A stretch of 64,000 nucleotides of DNA from Fibrobacter succinogenes (GCA_902762795.1 CACWPM010000018.1:94230-158229), one strand, 5' to 3'. Positions 1 through 8,836 are shown, counted from the first letter of the stretch. Numbers and translations: made by a program. Notes: generated from the sequence alone by a model not told the origin.

Positions 1-6
1 AATTAT

Positions 7-53
7 TTGATTCATACCTTCAATTTAAATGTATAATAGGTAAAAAGACGGAG
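7..53 (+). promoter_or_regulatory. Promoter and ribosome binding site of dcuB
   Basis: A perfect TATAAT -10 box lies at 32-37. A TTGATT -35-like hexamer at 7-12 gives a rather long 19-bp spacer. GGAG at 50-53 sits six bases before the ATG at 60. The leader would be only about 15-20 nt. The -10 and RBS are clear; the -35 is inferred. Confidence 0.5.
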
Positions 54-59
54 ATTTTT

Positions 60-1430
60 ATGGCTCTCATGATTATTCAGCTTTTAATTGTGCTCCTAGC
101 ACTGTACGTGGGTTCGCGTTACGGGAGTCTTGCTCTCGGCGCCATCTCGGGAATCGGCCTAGCCATTTTGGTACTCGGCTTTGGCTTGAAACCCGGAACA
201 CCCCCTACAGATGTCATTTACATCATCATCGCGGCGGTAACATGCGCGGGCATCATGCAGGCATCGGGCGGTATGGATTGGCTCATCCAGATTGCGGAAA
301 GACTATTGCGCAAGCACCCAAACCACATCACAATTCTTGCACCGCTTTGCACATTCTTCTTGACGGTGCTCGTAGGCACGGGCCACGTGGTCTATACGTT
401 GATGCCCATCATCTGCGACATTTCGCTCAAGAAAGGGATACGCCCCGAACGTCCTTGCGCTGTTGCCTCAGTCGCTTCACAGGTTGGCATTACGTGTTCA
501 CCGATTGCCGCAGCAGTCGCTTCATTTGTCATCATTTCGAACAAGAACGGATTTGCCATCAACAATCTGCAAGTTATCGCCATTACGATTCCCGCATGTT
601 TGTGCGGACTTATGGCCGCAGCAGCTGTTTCTTACAAACGCGGCCTCGACCTTGACAAAGACCCCGCTTTCCAGGCTCGTCTCAAAGACCCGCAAATGAA
701 AGAGTATATGTACGGAAGCAAAGCCTCCGTTTTGGACAAGGAAGTTTCCAAGGATGCAAAACGCGCCGTCTATATTTTCCTTGGCGCTCTCGCCGTCATC
801 GTTTTATTTTCCATATTCCAGATGACCGGTCACGACATCCGTCCGCAGTTCCCCACAGGTAAAGTCATCAACGGTATTGCGGAGATAAAACCGCTCGCCA
901 TGAACATCATCATCCAAATCGTGATGATTTCTGCGGCAGCGTTTATGATTATCTGTTGCAAGGCCAGCCCGAAAAAAGCTGTAGCAGGTGCAGTATGGCA
1001 AAGCGGCATGGTCGCCGTCGTCGCCATTTACGGAATCGCCTGGCTCGCCGATACGTATTTTGCAAACTACATGGACGTGATGCAAGGAGGCCTCAAAGAT
1101 ATCGTACAACATTATCCGTGGACCATCGCGATTGCGTTCTTCGCCGTAAGCGTACTCATCAACTCGCAAGGAGCCGTCGTGGCCGCGATGCTCCCGTTAG
1201 CCTATAGCCTAGGCATCGAAGGCCCTGTGCTTCTAGGAGTTCTCCCGAGCGTTTACGGATACTTCTTTATCCCGAATTACCCCTCGGATATCGCGACCGT
1301 GAACTTCGACCGTTCGGGCACCACCGTCATCGGCAAGTACTTGCTGAACCACAGCTTTATGCGCCCCGGTTTGGTGAGCGTCATTGTTTCGACGATTGTA
1401 GGCTCGCTAATCGTTAAAATATTCTATTAA
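60..1430 (+). CDS. dcuB: Anaerobic C4-dicarboxylate transporter, DcuB type
   Basis: Inner-membrane carrier exchanging fumarate, malate, aspartate or succinate. In a Fibrobacter, which ferments to succinate, export of succinate in exchange for another C4 acid is the likely role (inference). The 456-aa protein is almost entirely hydrophobic and full length for the Dcu family (about 430-450 aa). Motifs recalled from E. coli DcuB are present: LLVGTGHVVYT-like VGTGHVVYT near residue 106, IRPERP near 131, YMYG and LLDK-like stretches near 220, and FDRSGTT near 423. The ATG at 60 follows a good GGAG; an in-frame ATG at 69 is an alternative start. It has its own promoter and no co-directional partner in the window. 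Confidence 0.9.
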   Translation: MALMIIQLLIVLLALYVGSRYGSLALGAISGIGLAILVLGFGLKPGTPPTDVIYIIIAAVTCAGIMQASGGMDWLIQIAERLLRKHPNHITILAPLCTFFLTVLVGTGHVVYTLMPIICDISLKKGIRPERPCAVASVASQVGITCSPIAAAVASFVIISNKNGFAINNLQVIAITIPACLCGLMAAAAVSYKRGLDLDKDPAFQARLKDPQMKEYMYGSKASVLDKEVSKDAKRAVYIFLGALAVIVLFSIFQMTGHDIRPQFPTGKVINGIAEIKPLAMNIIIQIVMISAAAFMIICCKASPKKAVAGAVWQSGMVAVVAIYGIAWLADTYFANYMDVMQGGLKDIVQHYPWTIAIAFFAVSVLINSQGAVVAAMLPLAYSLGIEGPVLLGVLPSVYGYFFIPNYPSDIATVNFDRSGTTVIGKYLLNHSFMRPGLVSVIVSTIVGSLIVKIFY

Positions 1431-1439
1431 AAAATCGAA

Positions 1440-1814
1440 CTAATAAGCGAGCGCGTTCAACCAGTAGCAAACGGCTACGACAACCGAAAGCAAAGCCAAA
1501 ACGATTTGCCCTTTCTTGCCTTTCGACAGAAATCCCGGAAGGCAATTCAAGGTTAAATAAACCGCAACGACAATACCAACGATTTTAGTTACGTTGTGAG
1601 AAAACCATGGACCCATTTTATGGCCAAGTTGCAACAGAAGAATGGCAAAGAAAACCTGCAATAGCAGATGAACCACAAAAATGGCACGCCCTTTTGCAGT
1701 GGCAAGTTTGAACATTCCCCCTGAAGCAAGAGACTTTAGCGGAGATTTGAAAATCATAACAACGCTCATCACGACAACGATGATTAGCAAAGCGGCACCG
1801 ATTATTGCAGTCAT
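1440..1814 (-). CDS. Small integral membrane protein, function unknown
   Basis: 124-aa protein with four hydrophobic stretches (about residues 1-22, 43-63, 75-95 and 104-122), so probably a four-helix inner-membrane protein. AGGAG lies just upstream of the ATG, supporting the start at 1814. It converges on dcuB with only 9 bp between the stop codons, and no hairpin was seen between them. No family was recognised and no catalytic motif is visible. Confidence 0.65.
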   Translation of the reverse strand: MTAIIGAALLIIVVVMSVVMIFKSPLKSLASGGMFKLATAKGRAIFVVHLLLQVFFAILLLQLGHKMGPWFSHNVTKIVGIVVAVYLTLNCLPGFLSKGKKGQIVLALLSVVVAVCYWLNALAY

Positions 1815-2040
1815 TATTTTCTCCTGATAAATTTAATGTTCATCCAAAAGCTATCAAACGCAAATTGGATTGCTTTAAATATAAGTCTAAAAAAAGCAAA
1901 AACACATGTGGTTGGTCAATAAACCATCCAAAATTCAGCAACCAGACAATCATAGATGTTTTGTCAATGAAAAGATGTTCTTCGACCATCAATATCTTTA
2001 TAGTTTTAGGGTAGTTTTATTATTGCATGCTATAACCAGA

Positions 2041-3176
2041 AAAAGCCGGGACCGCAATGAGTGGGATTTCAAATTTTCGGACTGCGACCGCATTTACGGT
2101 TGGTCAATAAGTAAAAATGTGAAATTTTTATTCCGCAACTTGCTTTGGGGAACGCATACTCCCCAATGGCTGTACAATCTCGATATCGACGAAACCAAGA
2201 AAGCTATTGAAAATTGGTTTGACGAAGTCGCCAAACGCTACCCCAAACTCAGCATGATCGAAGTGATGTACGGGGGTTCACGCGACAGCTACGGCCACTA
2301 CCATTCCGGATTCGGAAGCGGCAATAAAATTATCGAGGCTCTCGGCGGCGACAACAACGACTACAAATTTGTGGCTACGGCTTTCAAAATGGCACGAAAA
2401 CGTTGGCCTAATGCCGTCTTGATTTTCAATGACTACGATGATTACGGCTGGAAAAACAATCAAGGAGCAGCCCTTATCCAAAAGATTCAGGAACAGGGCG
2501 CACCCGTCGATGCGTACGGAATAATTCCCGCACCTCTCGTCCAAGGCTCCGGCCCTGCAGCGCAATGTTTTAGCACCGAACGCATCCAAAACGGCATTCA
2601 GGAAATCTACGACAAAATAAAAATCCCGTTGCTTATTACTGAATATAGCGTCGGCACAAGCAACGACAGCCTTCAAAAAGCATGCTACTCCGAACATATT
2701 CCGCTTTTTATGGAATCGGAATACATTGCAGGCGTCAACCTTTGGGGTTACCTCTACGAAACCGGAGCAAGCGTATGGGCAGACGAATCTAACCCAGGCC
2801 TTATCAAAAACGGTGTAGACCGCCCGGCAATGACATGGCTCAAGGAATATTTCAGCGAACACTTCTACGATAGCAAGAACATATCGTACGACAGAGGCAT
2901 CCGCTGGATTCGTTGGATTCAATCGCTTTGGAAGGGACGATTGCGATTGATGATAATGGTGGCAGGTTCAGCGGCAAGATTCGCTTAGAACAGAACACGC
3001 TCCAGAATTACGACATATTTGATGTGCAAGGCGTACGCTTAGGCAAGCTTTCGGCCTACGCCTTTAGCGATGCATCAGCAAAACTCAAGTCTGCCAACAC
3101 CGCAAAAACCTCGGGCATCTACTTCTTGTGGAGCCAAGCCTCCGGAAAGATGAAGAGCGTGAGAGTCGCAAGGTAG
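2041..3176 (+). pseudogene. Decayed GH10 endo-xylanase, N-terminally truncated and frameshifted
   Basis: Frame 1 from about 2041 reads as a GH10 catalytic domain: FLFRNLLWGTHTPQWL, AFKMARKRWPNAVLIFNDYD, the nucleophile strand LLITEYSV, and VNLWGYLYE then RPAMTWLKEY. The first strands of the barrel and any signal peptide are missing. Near 2905-2915 the reading shifts to frame 3, which continues with an 87-residue Fibrobacter-style C-terminal region (YDIFDVQGVRLGKL ... SGIYFLWSQASGKM) ending at 3176. Key residues are gone as well: the acid/base segment, usually DVVNEA, reads EVMYGG (Gly codon at 2272-2274), and the usual GIQ-x-H reads GIIPA. An intact copy would be a secreted xylan-degrading enzyme. 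Because active-site residues and the frame are both lost, decay is more likely than a single sequencing error. Confidence 0.75.
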
Positions 3177-3200
3177 AAAGGCGAGTTTTTCATCCCACCC

Positions 3201-3494
3201 CTATTTCTTGTAAAGGTCGGAATGCGTCCCGGTATCTACAAGCTCAAGAATTAGGATGTTTTCTTCAATTTTGTAGATGAGCAACCAGTCTGGCTCTATA
3301 TGCAACTCCCTATGTCCAGCCCAATTCCCGATAAGGGGATGGTCTTTATAAGCATCTGCAAGAGAATCGCCTTTAGCGAGTTTTTCAACAACATCCTTTA
3401 ATTTTTGAGCGTCTTTTCCGCGTTTCGCCATTCGCTTAGCGGCCTTTTTAAAGCGACTAGTCGCCCGAACAATGTATTTGTACGAATTTTTCAT
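3201..3494 (-). CDS. YafQ/RelE-family mRNA interferase toxin
   Basis: 97-aa basic protein of the YafQ branch of the RelE superfamily, ribosome-dependent mRNA endonucleases held inactive by a cognate antitoxin. Family features are seen: N-terminal basic helix (RATSRFKKAAKRMAKRG), DHPLIGNWAGHRELHIEPDW and the closing LVDTGTHSDLY, in which the His is the expected catalytic residue. The ATG at 3494 overlaps the antitoxin stop as ATGA, so the pair is translationally coupled; a longer start at 3512 would only extend back into the antitoxin frame. The order is antitoxin then toxin, as in dinJ-yafQ. Confidence 0.88.
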   Translation of the reverse strand: MKNSYKYIVRATSRFKKAAKRMAKRGKDAQKLKDVVEKLAKGDSLADAYKDHPLIGNWAGHRELHIEPDWLLIYKIEENILILELVDTGTHSDLYKK

Positions 3495-3760
3495 ATACCC
3501 AACTCGTCCCATAGCTCCTGCGGTGTTGCATACGTCTTGGCGTTAGGATCGTGAGCGAGTTCTTCGCCTTCCTTTATTGCTTCGAGGAGTTCTTTGGACG
3601 GAGGTCTGGTAACGGCAAACGGCAATCCATGGTGCAAAATGGCCTGTTTCAGAAAAACAGTAAACGCCTGGGAAAGAGTCAGTCCCAAGTCGTTGAATAG
3701 TTCTGTTGCTTGAGCCTTAAGCTCTTTATCAATTCGAATATTTGTTACCACGGTGCTCAT
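3491..3760 (-). CDS. RelB/DinJ-family antitoxin
   Basis: 89-aa antitoxin. The N-terminal STVVTNIRIDKELKAQATEL is the ribbon-helix-helix DNA-binding part of DinJ/RelB proteins, followed by LGLTLSQAFTVFLKQAI and an acidic C-terminal toxin-binding tail. The ATG at 3760 is chosen because AGAGGT lies six bases upstream and because the homologous region begins there; the open frame continues upstream to 3838 without family similarity. By family precedent it represses its own promoter. It overlaps the toxin gene by 4 nt. Confidence 0.88.
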   Translation of the reverse strand: MSTVVTNIRIDKELKAQATELFNDLGLTLSQAFTVFLKQAILHHGLPFAVTRPPSKELLEAIKEGEELAHDPNAKTYATPQELWDELGI

Positions 3761-4027
3761 ACCTCTAAATATACCACAAAAAGTTGCATTTGTAAAGCGG
3801 TTGTAGTATTTACGTTGCAAAACCATCGATTTAGTCATTTTTCCAATTCCTCGAATTTTATCAAAGATAAAACAGGAATGAGCAGTAGCGTGCAGTCAGT
3901 TGGTTGCAAAATTTCTCTATCGCTATACAGGGGCGATCCCGAAAAGCTTGAATGCGTTTACATTTTCAAGATGAAAAATTATATTATGGACAAAACTTGC
4001 AAAACAAAGGTTGAAAGAGGTATAACA

Positions 4028-4315
4028 ATGCAGTATGTATATGTCAAAGATGCCGAAGGTTATGTATCCAAGAAACTAAAATCAGAAGTTTGCAAGGGTG
4101 AAAAAATCATCTCGGAAAAGGCTTACCTAAAAGCGTCAGGACTCGCTTATTACGAAAAAGAATTTGGCCATGGTGGAGCAAGGGAAAATGCCGGACGAAA
4201 GCCAAAATATTCCCAGCCCTTAAAAATCCAGATGCGGGTCACGAAAGAAGAAAAGGATTTCATCTCTTACGCACGCAAAAAAGGCTTGATTCTCGCTAAT
4301 TTAATGAAAGTTTAA
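4028..4315 (+). CDS. Small basic protein with a GGAREN-AGRKP motif, function unknown
   Basis: 95-aa protein. AAAGAGG stands seven bases before the ATG at 4028; the open frame extends upstream to 3710 but overlaps the antitoxin promoter and has no signal, so the shorter start is chosen. The middle contains GGARENAGRKPKY, a Gly/Arg-rich motif common at the N-termini of small DNA-binding and phage-type proteins, followed by LKIQMRVTKEEKDFISYARKKG, which resembles a ribbon-helix-helix-like segment. A nucleic-acid-binding role is plausible but unproven. The 267 nt upstream (3761-4027) contain the divergent promoters and nothing else recognised. Confidence 0.6.
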   Translation: MQYVYVKDAEGYVSKKLKSEVCKGEKIISEKAYLKASGLAYYEKEFGHGGARENAGRKPKYSQPLKIQMRVTKEEKDFISYARKKGLILANLMKV

Positions 4316-4382
4316 GAGATGTCTTATCAATTCGAATTCTACAGATCTAGCAACCTATAGAACATCATAAACAACTTCCTTC

Positions 4383-4685
4383 CTAAAAGTGAATAACCGC
4401 TAATGTGATCAAGCCAACACCTCCCAATACAAGGCCAACTGATTCACCCGTAGAATTGCCAACACCTGCACCAGCAGCAGCCAAAAGACCAATACCACCC
4501 ATAAAAAGAGGAAGCGATAATATAAAAGCCAAACCATCGCTTAGATAGTCTTTTTTAGGTTCATCTAAATTAGAAGCCATTAAACGTTCCTCTTTGACCG
4601 CGTAAACCTGAGGTGCCTTAAGAGACACCGCAAAAGAATTTGTTATCAATAAAAAACACAATATCAAAATCGATAAAAATTTCAT
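4383..4685 (-). CDS. Small exported/membrane protein, function unknown
   Basis: 100-aa protein starting MKFLSILILCFLL with a hydrophobic signal sequence and possible cleavage after NSFA (about residue 20). A short polar part follows, then a Gly/Ala-rich hydrophobic region (about 53-99) that could form two membrane segments. A start two codons upstream (4691) is possible. No homologue was recognised. The sequence upstream is AT-rich, consistent with a promoter. Confidence 0.5.
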   Translation of the reverse strand: MKFLSILILCFLLITNSFAVSLKAPQVYAVKEERLMASNLDEPKKDYLSDGLAFILSLPLFMGGIGLLAAAGAGVGNSTGESVGLVLGGVGLITLAVIHF

Positions 4686-4717
4686 ATACACAATATAACA
4701 TTTTTAGTTTATTTACG

Positions 4718-4841
4718 TTAGGGATGGAAGCCCGCAAGGGTTAGGACTCGCGTAGCGAGGCTTAACGAACAGCGAGCAAGCGAGCTGATAGCGCGACAGC
4801 CCGACCCGGCGTAAGCCGGGGAACGCCCTGTTTTGCCCTAA
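4718..4841. ncRNA. Structured non-coding element upstream of parC
   Basis: A GC-rich 124-nt island in an AT-rich gap. Outer arms TTAGGG (4718-4723) and CCCTAA (4836-4841) pair. Inside are CTCGCGTAGCGAG, GCGAGCAAGCGAGC and a CCGGC-GTAA-GCCGG stem with a GNRA-type tetraloop. It resembles the 'gggatggaagccc ... acagcccg ... gaacgccc' intergenic elements I recall from unrelated bacteria, whose function I do not know. It may be an RNA, a leader of parC or a dispersed repeat. Confidence 0.4.
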
Positions 4842-4890
4842 TGAGCACTAGAATTTTTCTTTGCGGAAAAATTTTACTACATTTCGAGCC

Positions 4891-7434
4891 ATGAATCAAG
4901 AAACACCCGATACTACTCTAGGTTTATCTAACGTCAATCACCTAGAACGACTTTATGACGGCTGGTTCCTCGATTACGCCAGCTATGTGATTTTGGACCG
5001 TGCGGTCCCGTATTTTGAAGATGGCCTGAAGCCTGTCCAGCGCCGTATTTTGCATTCCATGTTCGAAAACCACGATGGCCGTTACCAGAAGGTAGCAACA
5101 ATTGTCGGTCGAACGATGGCTTACCACCCGCATGGTGACGCCTCCATCGGCGATGCGCTTGTGGGCCTCGGTCAGAAGAATTTGCTCATCGACACCCAGG
5201 GTAACTGGGGCAACCCCTACACGGGCGACCGCGCTGCAGCCCCCCGTTATATCGAAGGCCGCCTTACGCCGTTCGCTGTCGATGTCGTGTTCAACCCCGA
5301 AACGACGGAATGGATCCCGAGTTACGATGGCCGTAGCGAAGAACCGGTCACGCTCCCGGTCAAGTTCCCGTTGCTTTTGGCTCAGGGTGTCGACGGTATT
5401 GCAGTCGGTCTCTCGACTTCCATCCTCCCCCACAACTTCCGCGAGCTCTGCGAGGCTAGCATCGCCTGCCTGCGCGGCAAGAAGTTCACGCTTTACCCGG
5501 ACTTTTTCACGGGCGGCATCATCGATGTGACCGACTACAACGACGGTCAACGCGGGGGCAAGGTCAAGGTCCGCGCAAAGATCGAGAAGGTCGACAACAA
5601 GACGCTCGCCATCCGCGAAATCCCGTACGGCACCACGACCGTGAGCTTGATTGAAAGCATTGTCAAGGCAAACGACAAGGGCAAAATCAAGATCAAGCAC
5701 GTGGACGACAACACGAGCCAGGGCGTCGAAATTCTCGTGCACTTGCAGCCGGGGACGGACCCGCAAGTCGCCATCGATGCTCTCTACGCCTTTACGGACT
5801 GCGAAAAGTCGCTCTCTCCGTGCACATGCGTCATTATCGACAAGCACCCGAAATTCGTGGGCGTCTCGGACATTCTGAAACTCAACACGGAACACACCGT
5901 GAAGCTTTTGGAATGGGAACTCGCCAACGAGCTCAAGCACCTCGAAGACAAGTGGCACATGACCACGCTCGAAAAAATCTTTATCGAGAAGGAAGTCTAT
6001 GAGGTCATCAAGAAGGCGAAGGACCGTGAACAAATTATCAATCTCGTCCGTGAAGGGCTCACGCCTTACCTCAAGCGCTTGCACCGCAAAGAGGTTACAG
6101 ACGAAGAAATCGGCAAGCTCATTGAAATCCCGATCCGCCGTATAAGCCATTACGACCGCGAAAAGGCCGACCAGCTCTTGAAGGAACTCGAAGAAAGCAT
6201 TGCGACCTGCAAGTACAACCAGGAACACATTATCGATTACGCCGTGAACCACTTCAAGAACATCTTGAAGAAGTACGGCGAAGGCAAGGAACGCCGCACG
6301 CAGATTGCCGAATTCGGTAAGGTGAACGCCGTGCACGTGGCTCTTGCAAACCAGAAACTTTACGTGAACCGCAAGGAAGGTTTCGTAGGCACGGGCATGA
6401 AGAAGGAAGAATACCTCTTCGACGTGTCGGAATACGATGACTTGATCGTGTTCAAGGCCGACGGCAGCTTCAAGGTCGTGAAGGTCAGCGACAAGGACTT
6501 TGTCGGTAAGGATATCATTCTCGTCGAAAAGTTCAACAAGGACGACGAACGCCATATCTATAACGTTATCCACCAGGATGGCAAGGACGGCTACGCTTAC
6601 ATCAAGCGCTTCAACGTCGGCGGCGTGACTCGCGACAAGGATTACTACATGGGCAAGAACAAGCCCGGTAGCAAGATCCTTTACATGTCGAGCAACATGA
6701 ACGGCGAAGCCGAAGTGGTCGAAGTCATCTTGAAGCCGCGTCCACGCATCAAGCTGAACTTTGAAGTGGACTTTAGCGAAGTCGAAGTCAAGGGCCGTGG
6801 CGCCATTGGCAATATCGTTTCAAAGTACCCGATCAAGACGGTCAAGAGACTCCGCAAGGGCGTTTCGACGCTTGGCGCAAGAGTGCTTTACTTCGATGCT
6901 CCGAGCGGTATCGTCTCGACGCAGAAGAAGGGCGATTGTCTCGGAGAATTCGGCGAAAACGACAAGTTGCTCATCATCAAGCAAGATGGTAGCGCACGCG
7001 TGCACAACATGGCAGACCCGATTCTCGTGGGTTCGAACATCAAGTATCTGCACAAGTACGACCCCGCACAGGTCTTTACGGTGCTCTACTTCGAAGGCTC
7101 GAATTTCAACTACATGGTCAAGCGCTTCAACCTCGAAGGCTGCCCCATGACAACGGAATTCAGCGTGGTCTCCGATCACAAGGACACGAAGCTCATCGAG
7201 CTCTTCGCTACAGATGACGCCCGTGAACTGATGGAATACCAGGTGGGTCGCGAAGTCCAAAAGGAAGAACTTGACTTGACGGAAATTGCGGAAGTCAAGG
7301 GCTACAAGGCTCTCGGCAGCAAGTTCACTGCCAAGAAGATCAAGCGCGTGAGCCGCATTTCGCCGGCAGACCCGTTTAGCGACGGAAGCGGCGAAGGTTC
7401 GGACAGCACGAGCGAAGATCCGAGCTTGTTCTAA
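4891..7434 (+). CDS. parC: DNA topoisomerase IV subunit A (ParC/GyrA family)
   Basis: Cleavage-religation subunit of the type IIA topoisomerase that decatenates daughter chromosomes. It partners with the ATPase subunit encoded at 46927-48771. The 847-aa protein has the winged-helix/tower region (DGLKPVQRRILHSM, HPHGDASIGDALV) and the active-site tyrosine in AAAPRYIEGRL at residue 120. The C-terminal half is a beta-pinwheel-type DNA-wrapping domain without a clear GyrA box (QRRGGKG), which favours ParC over GyrA. The ATG at 4891 (MNQETPD) is chosen; a TTG 30 nt upstream would extend into the leader. The Ser/Asp-rich tail (GSGEGSDSTSEDPS) is non-conserved. A strong hairpin terminator follows. 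Confidence 0.88.
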   Translation: MNQETPDTTLGLSNVNHLERLYDGWFLDYASYVILDRAVPYFEDGLKPVQRRILHSMFENHDGRYQKVATIVGRTMAYHPHGDASIGDALVGLGQKNLLIDTQGNWGNPYTGDRAAAPRYIEGRLTPFAVDVVFNPETTEWIPSYDGRSEEPVTLPVKFPLLLAQGVDGIAVGLSTSILPHNFRELCEASIACLRGKKFTLYPDFFTGGIIDVTDYNDGQRGGKVKVRAKIEKVDNKTLAIREIPYGTTTVSLIESIVKANDKGKIKIKHVDDNTSQGVEILVHLQPGTDPQVAIDALYAFTDCEKSLSPCTCVIIDKHPKFVGVSDILKLNTEHTVKLLEWELANELKHLEDKWHMTTLEKIFIEKEVYEVIKKAKDREQIINLVREGLTPYLKRLHRKEVTDEEIGKLIEIPIRRISHYDREKADQLLKELEESIATCKYNQEHIIDYAVNHFKNILKKYGEGKERRTQIAEFGKVNAVHVALANQKLYVNRKEGFVGTGMKKEEYLFDVSEYDDLIVFKADGSFKVVKVSDKDFVGKDIILVEKFNKDDERHIYNVIHQDGKDGYAYIKRFNVGGVTRDKDYYMGKNKPGSKILYMSSNMNGEAEVVEVILKPRPRIKLNFEVDFSEVEVKGRGAIGNIVSKYPIKTVKRLRKGVSTLGARVLYFDAPSGIVSTQKKGDCLGEFGENDKLLIIKQDGSARVHNMADPILVGSNIKYLHKYDPAQVFTVLYFEGSNFNYMVKRFNLEGCPMTTEFSVVSDHKDTKLIELFATDDARELMEYQVGREVQKEELDLTEIAEVKGYKALGSKFTAKKIKRVSRISPADPFSDGSGEGSDSTSEDPSLF

Positions 7435-7441
7435 GTTCTAG

Positions 7442-7473
7442 GATTGCCGCGCCCCTTACGGGGGTCGCAATGA
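7442..7473. repeat. REP-like palindrome
   Basis: Imperfect inverted repeat of the ATTGC...GCAATGACG class between parC and its terminator. It belongs to the family of dispersed palindromes also seen at 7523-7548, 8750-8778, 13327-13356, 20884-20912 and 38761-38789. Confidence 0.5.
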
Positions 7474-7488
7474 CGTAATTAATGAGTT

Positions 7489-7516
7489 ATGCCCCGCGGA
7501 AGCGGGGCATTTCTTT
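7489..7516 (+). terminator. Rho-independent terminator of parC
   Basis: Nine-bp perfect stem ATGCCCCGC/GCGGGGCAT with a GGAA loop, followed by TTCTTTT. It lies 54 nt after the parC stop. Confidence 0.85.
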
Positions 7517-7522
7517 TAAGAT

Positions 7523-7548
7523 GTCATGCCGGACACCGTTCCGGCATC
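7523..7548. repeat. REP-like palindrome, GTCATGCCGG class
   Basis: ATGCCGGA...TCCGGCAT inverted repeat at the 3' end of the convergent SGNH gene; it could also act as that gene's 3' hairpin. Confidence 0.45.
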
Positions 7549-7554
7549 ACCATT

Positions 7555-8385
7555 TTAATTCATTAAAGCATTAAAAACAGAAAAAATGTTATTTGAAATA
7601 TTTTCCATTCCATAATCACCAGGATGTAATCCCACCCCCTTATGGCTATATTTTATTTCGGAAGCGGCATAATTTCTATAATCATGATTTTCCGCTCCCA
7701 AATGAGACAAATCTACAATAAAAGCATTCGTTTTTAGAGCAGCTTCAGTTATTGCTGAAACTTTATTTATTTCATACCAAAAAGGGAGACAAACTATTTT
7801 TTTCGATTCATTAAATTCACTTATAAATTCCACATATTTACCCACAAATAAATCATACTCATTTTCGTTCTTTAACTTAGCACTTGAAACATTTTCACCC
7901 AATTGAAAAATCACATAATCCGGTTTAAAATTCTTTATTTTTTCAAGCCTATTTTTGTCAAAACTTTCAAAATTTCGTTCAAAACTTGCAGCGTTAATAA
8001 CAGCATATTCAACAGAAATATTTTTTTGCATTGCTATTTTTTTCACCAATTTATGCACATAATCATTATCAAGAGTTGATGCGGCCATACCTGATTTATG
8101 CGTCCAACCAATGTTTTCAGCAACGCCATGAAGTGTTATAGAATTTCCAACAAAAGCAATCTTTAACACACTATCACCATTTGCAACTTTTCCAAATTCA
8201 GGACTAAAGACTTCCTGATTCATAGACTTTGCAAGATTTTCTACGTTTTTTGTTGATGTAAAAAAACTACTAAGTTTATTTTTGACCACATCTTGTTTAA
8301 TATACAGTATTCCACAAAAAACGAAAAATGCTATAAAATTAAGGGAAAGAGATGCTATAAAAATAAATTTCTTTTTTCCACACAT
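7555..8385 (-). CDS. Membrane-anchored SGNH/GDSL-type hydrolase, probable
   Basis: 276-aa AT-rich protein. One N-terminal membrane helix (about residues 6-29) anchors it, with the remainder outside. The SGNH blocks are visible: IAFVGNSIT (block I, GNS in place of GDS, with the candidate nucleophile Ser), VIFQLGENVSS (block III) and GLHPGDYGM (block V with the catalytic His). Members act as carbohydrate esterases or lipases; a polysaccharide deacetylase role would fit this organism but is inferred. The gene is more AT-rich than its neighbours, suggesting recent acquisition or relaxed selection. It converges on parC. The start at 8385 has an upstream GGAG-like sequence (AAGGAGTT). Confidence 0.65.
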   Translation of the reverse strand: MCGKKKFIFIASLSLNFIAFFVFCGILYIKQDVVKNKLSSFFTSTKNVENLAKSMNQEVFSPEFGKVANGDSVLKIAFVGNSITLHGVAENIGWTHKSGMAASTLDNDYVHKLVKKIAMQKNISVEYAVINAASFERNFESFDKNRLEKIKNFKPDYVIFQLGENVSSAKLKNENEYDLFVGKYVEFISEFNESKKIVCLPFWYEINKVSAITEAALKTNAFIVDLSHLGAENHDYRNYAASEIKYSHKGVGLHPGDYGMENISNNIFSVFNALMN

Positions 8386-8836
8386 AGATTAACTCCTTCA
8401 AAACGTTGTTTAACATTGTTTCAGTAAACTCCTGAATCATTTGACAACGTTCTTTTTTGTGGAAAAAAGACGTGGAATCGCACGATTTACCAAAGTGAGG
8501 CTCTGCAATGCTCGTACAAGATAAACGCGAGCGCCCCACGTCCCAAAAGGGCAACAGAATACACAACCAATCATTGGTCGCAATTCGTCGAAACACGCCA
8601 AAACACATCGCAATCAAGCGACGATATAAACGCGTTTACGTGAGTGTTCGCCTTGTTCTCCTGTACTAGAAATTTGCAGATTTCACTTTGAGAACAAGGG
8701 CAAAAAACCTCAATCAATGTCTACAGCAATTATAGCATTTTTTCTTATCGGAGATTCCCGATTAAATCGGGAATGACAACGCAACGGGAATGACAATGTT
8801 AAGCAAGATTCGCGGCATCTCGCCGCATTTCAGCAT
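8386..8836. other. Gene-free region with inverted repeats
   Basis: About 450 nt without a convincing gene; a 92-codon minus-strand frame across 8339-8617 lacks an RBS and family similarity. It holds AACGTTGT/ACAACGTT (8403-8410 and 8444-8451), a CCTTGTTCTC/GAGAACAAGG inverted repeat (8651-8660 and 8690-8699, 29-nt loop) and a REP-like palindrome at 8750-8778. The SGNH promoter should be near 8400. Confidence 0.5.
8750..8778. repeat. REP-like palindrome, GGAGATTCCCG class
   Basis: GATTCCCG-ATTAAAT-CGGGAATGACA. The same frame with other loop and stem bases is at 13327-13356, 20884-20912 and 38761-38789; a partial second copy (CGGGAATGACAATG) follows directly. Confidence 0.7.

Noticed and set aside
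1805..2014. 69-codon plus-strand frame before the GH10 remnant
   Set aside because: It lies in the promoter region of the divergent membrane protein and has no RBS or similarity to a GH10 N-terminus.
3710..4027. Upstream extension of the 95-aa GGAREN protein
   Set aside because: The extension overlaps the divergent antitoxin promoter and has no RBS; the internal ATG at 4028 has a good one.
4942..6573. 543-codon minus-strand open frame across parC
   Set aside because: It is antisense to an unambiguous topoisomerase gene; the open antisense frame follows from codon bias and shows no family motif or RBS.
8339..8617. 92-codon minus-strand frame overlapping the SGNH start
   Set aside because: Overlaps the SGNH gene's start in another frame, no RBS, no recognisable content.
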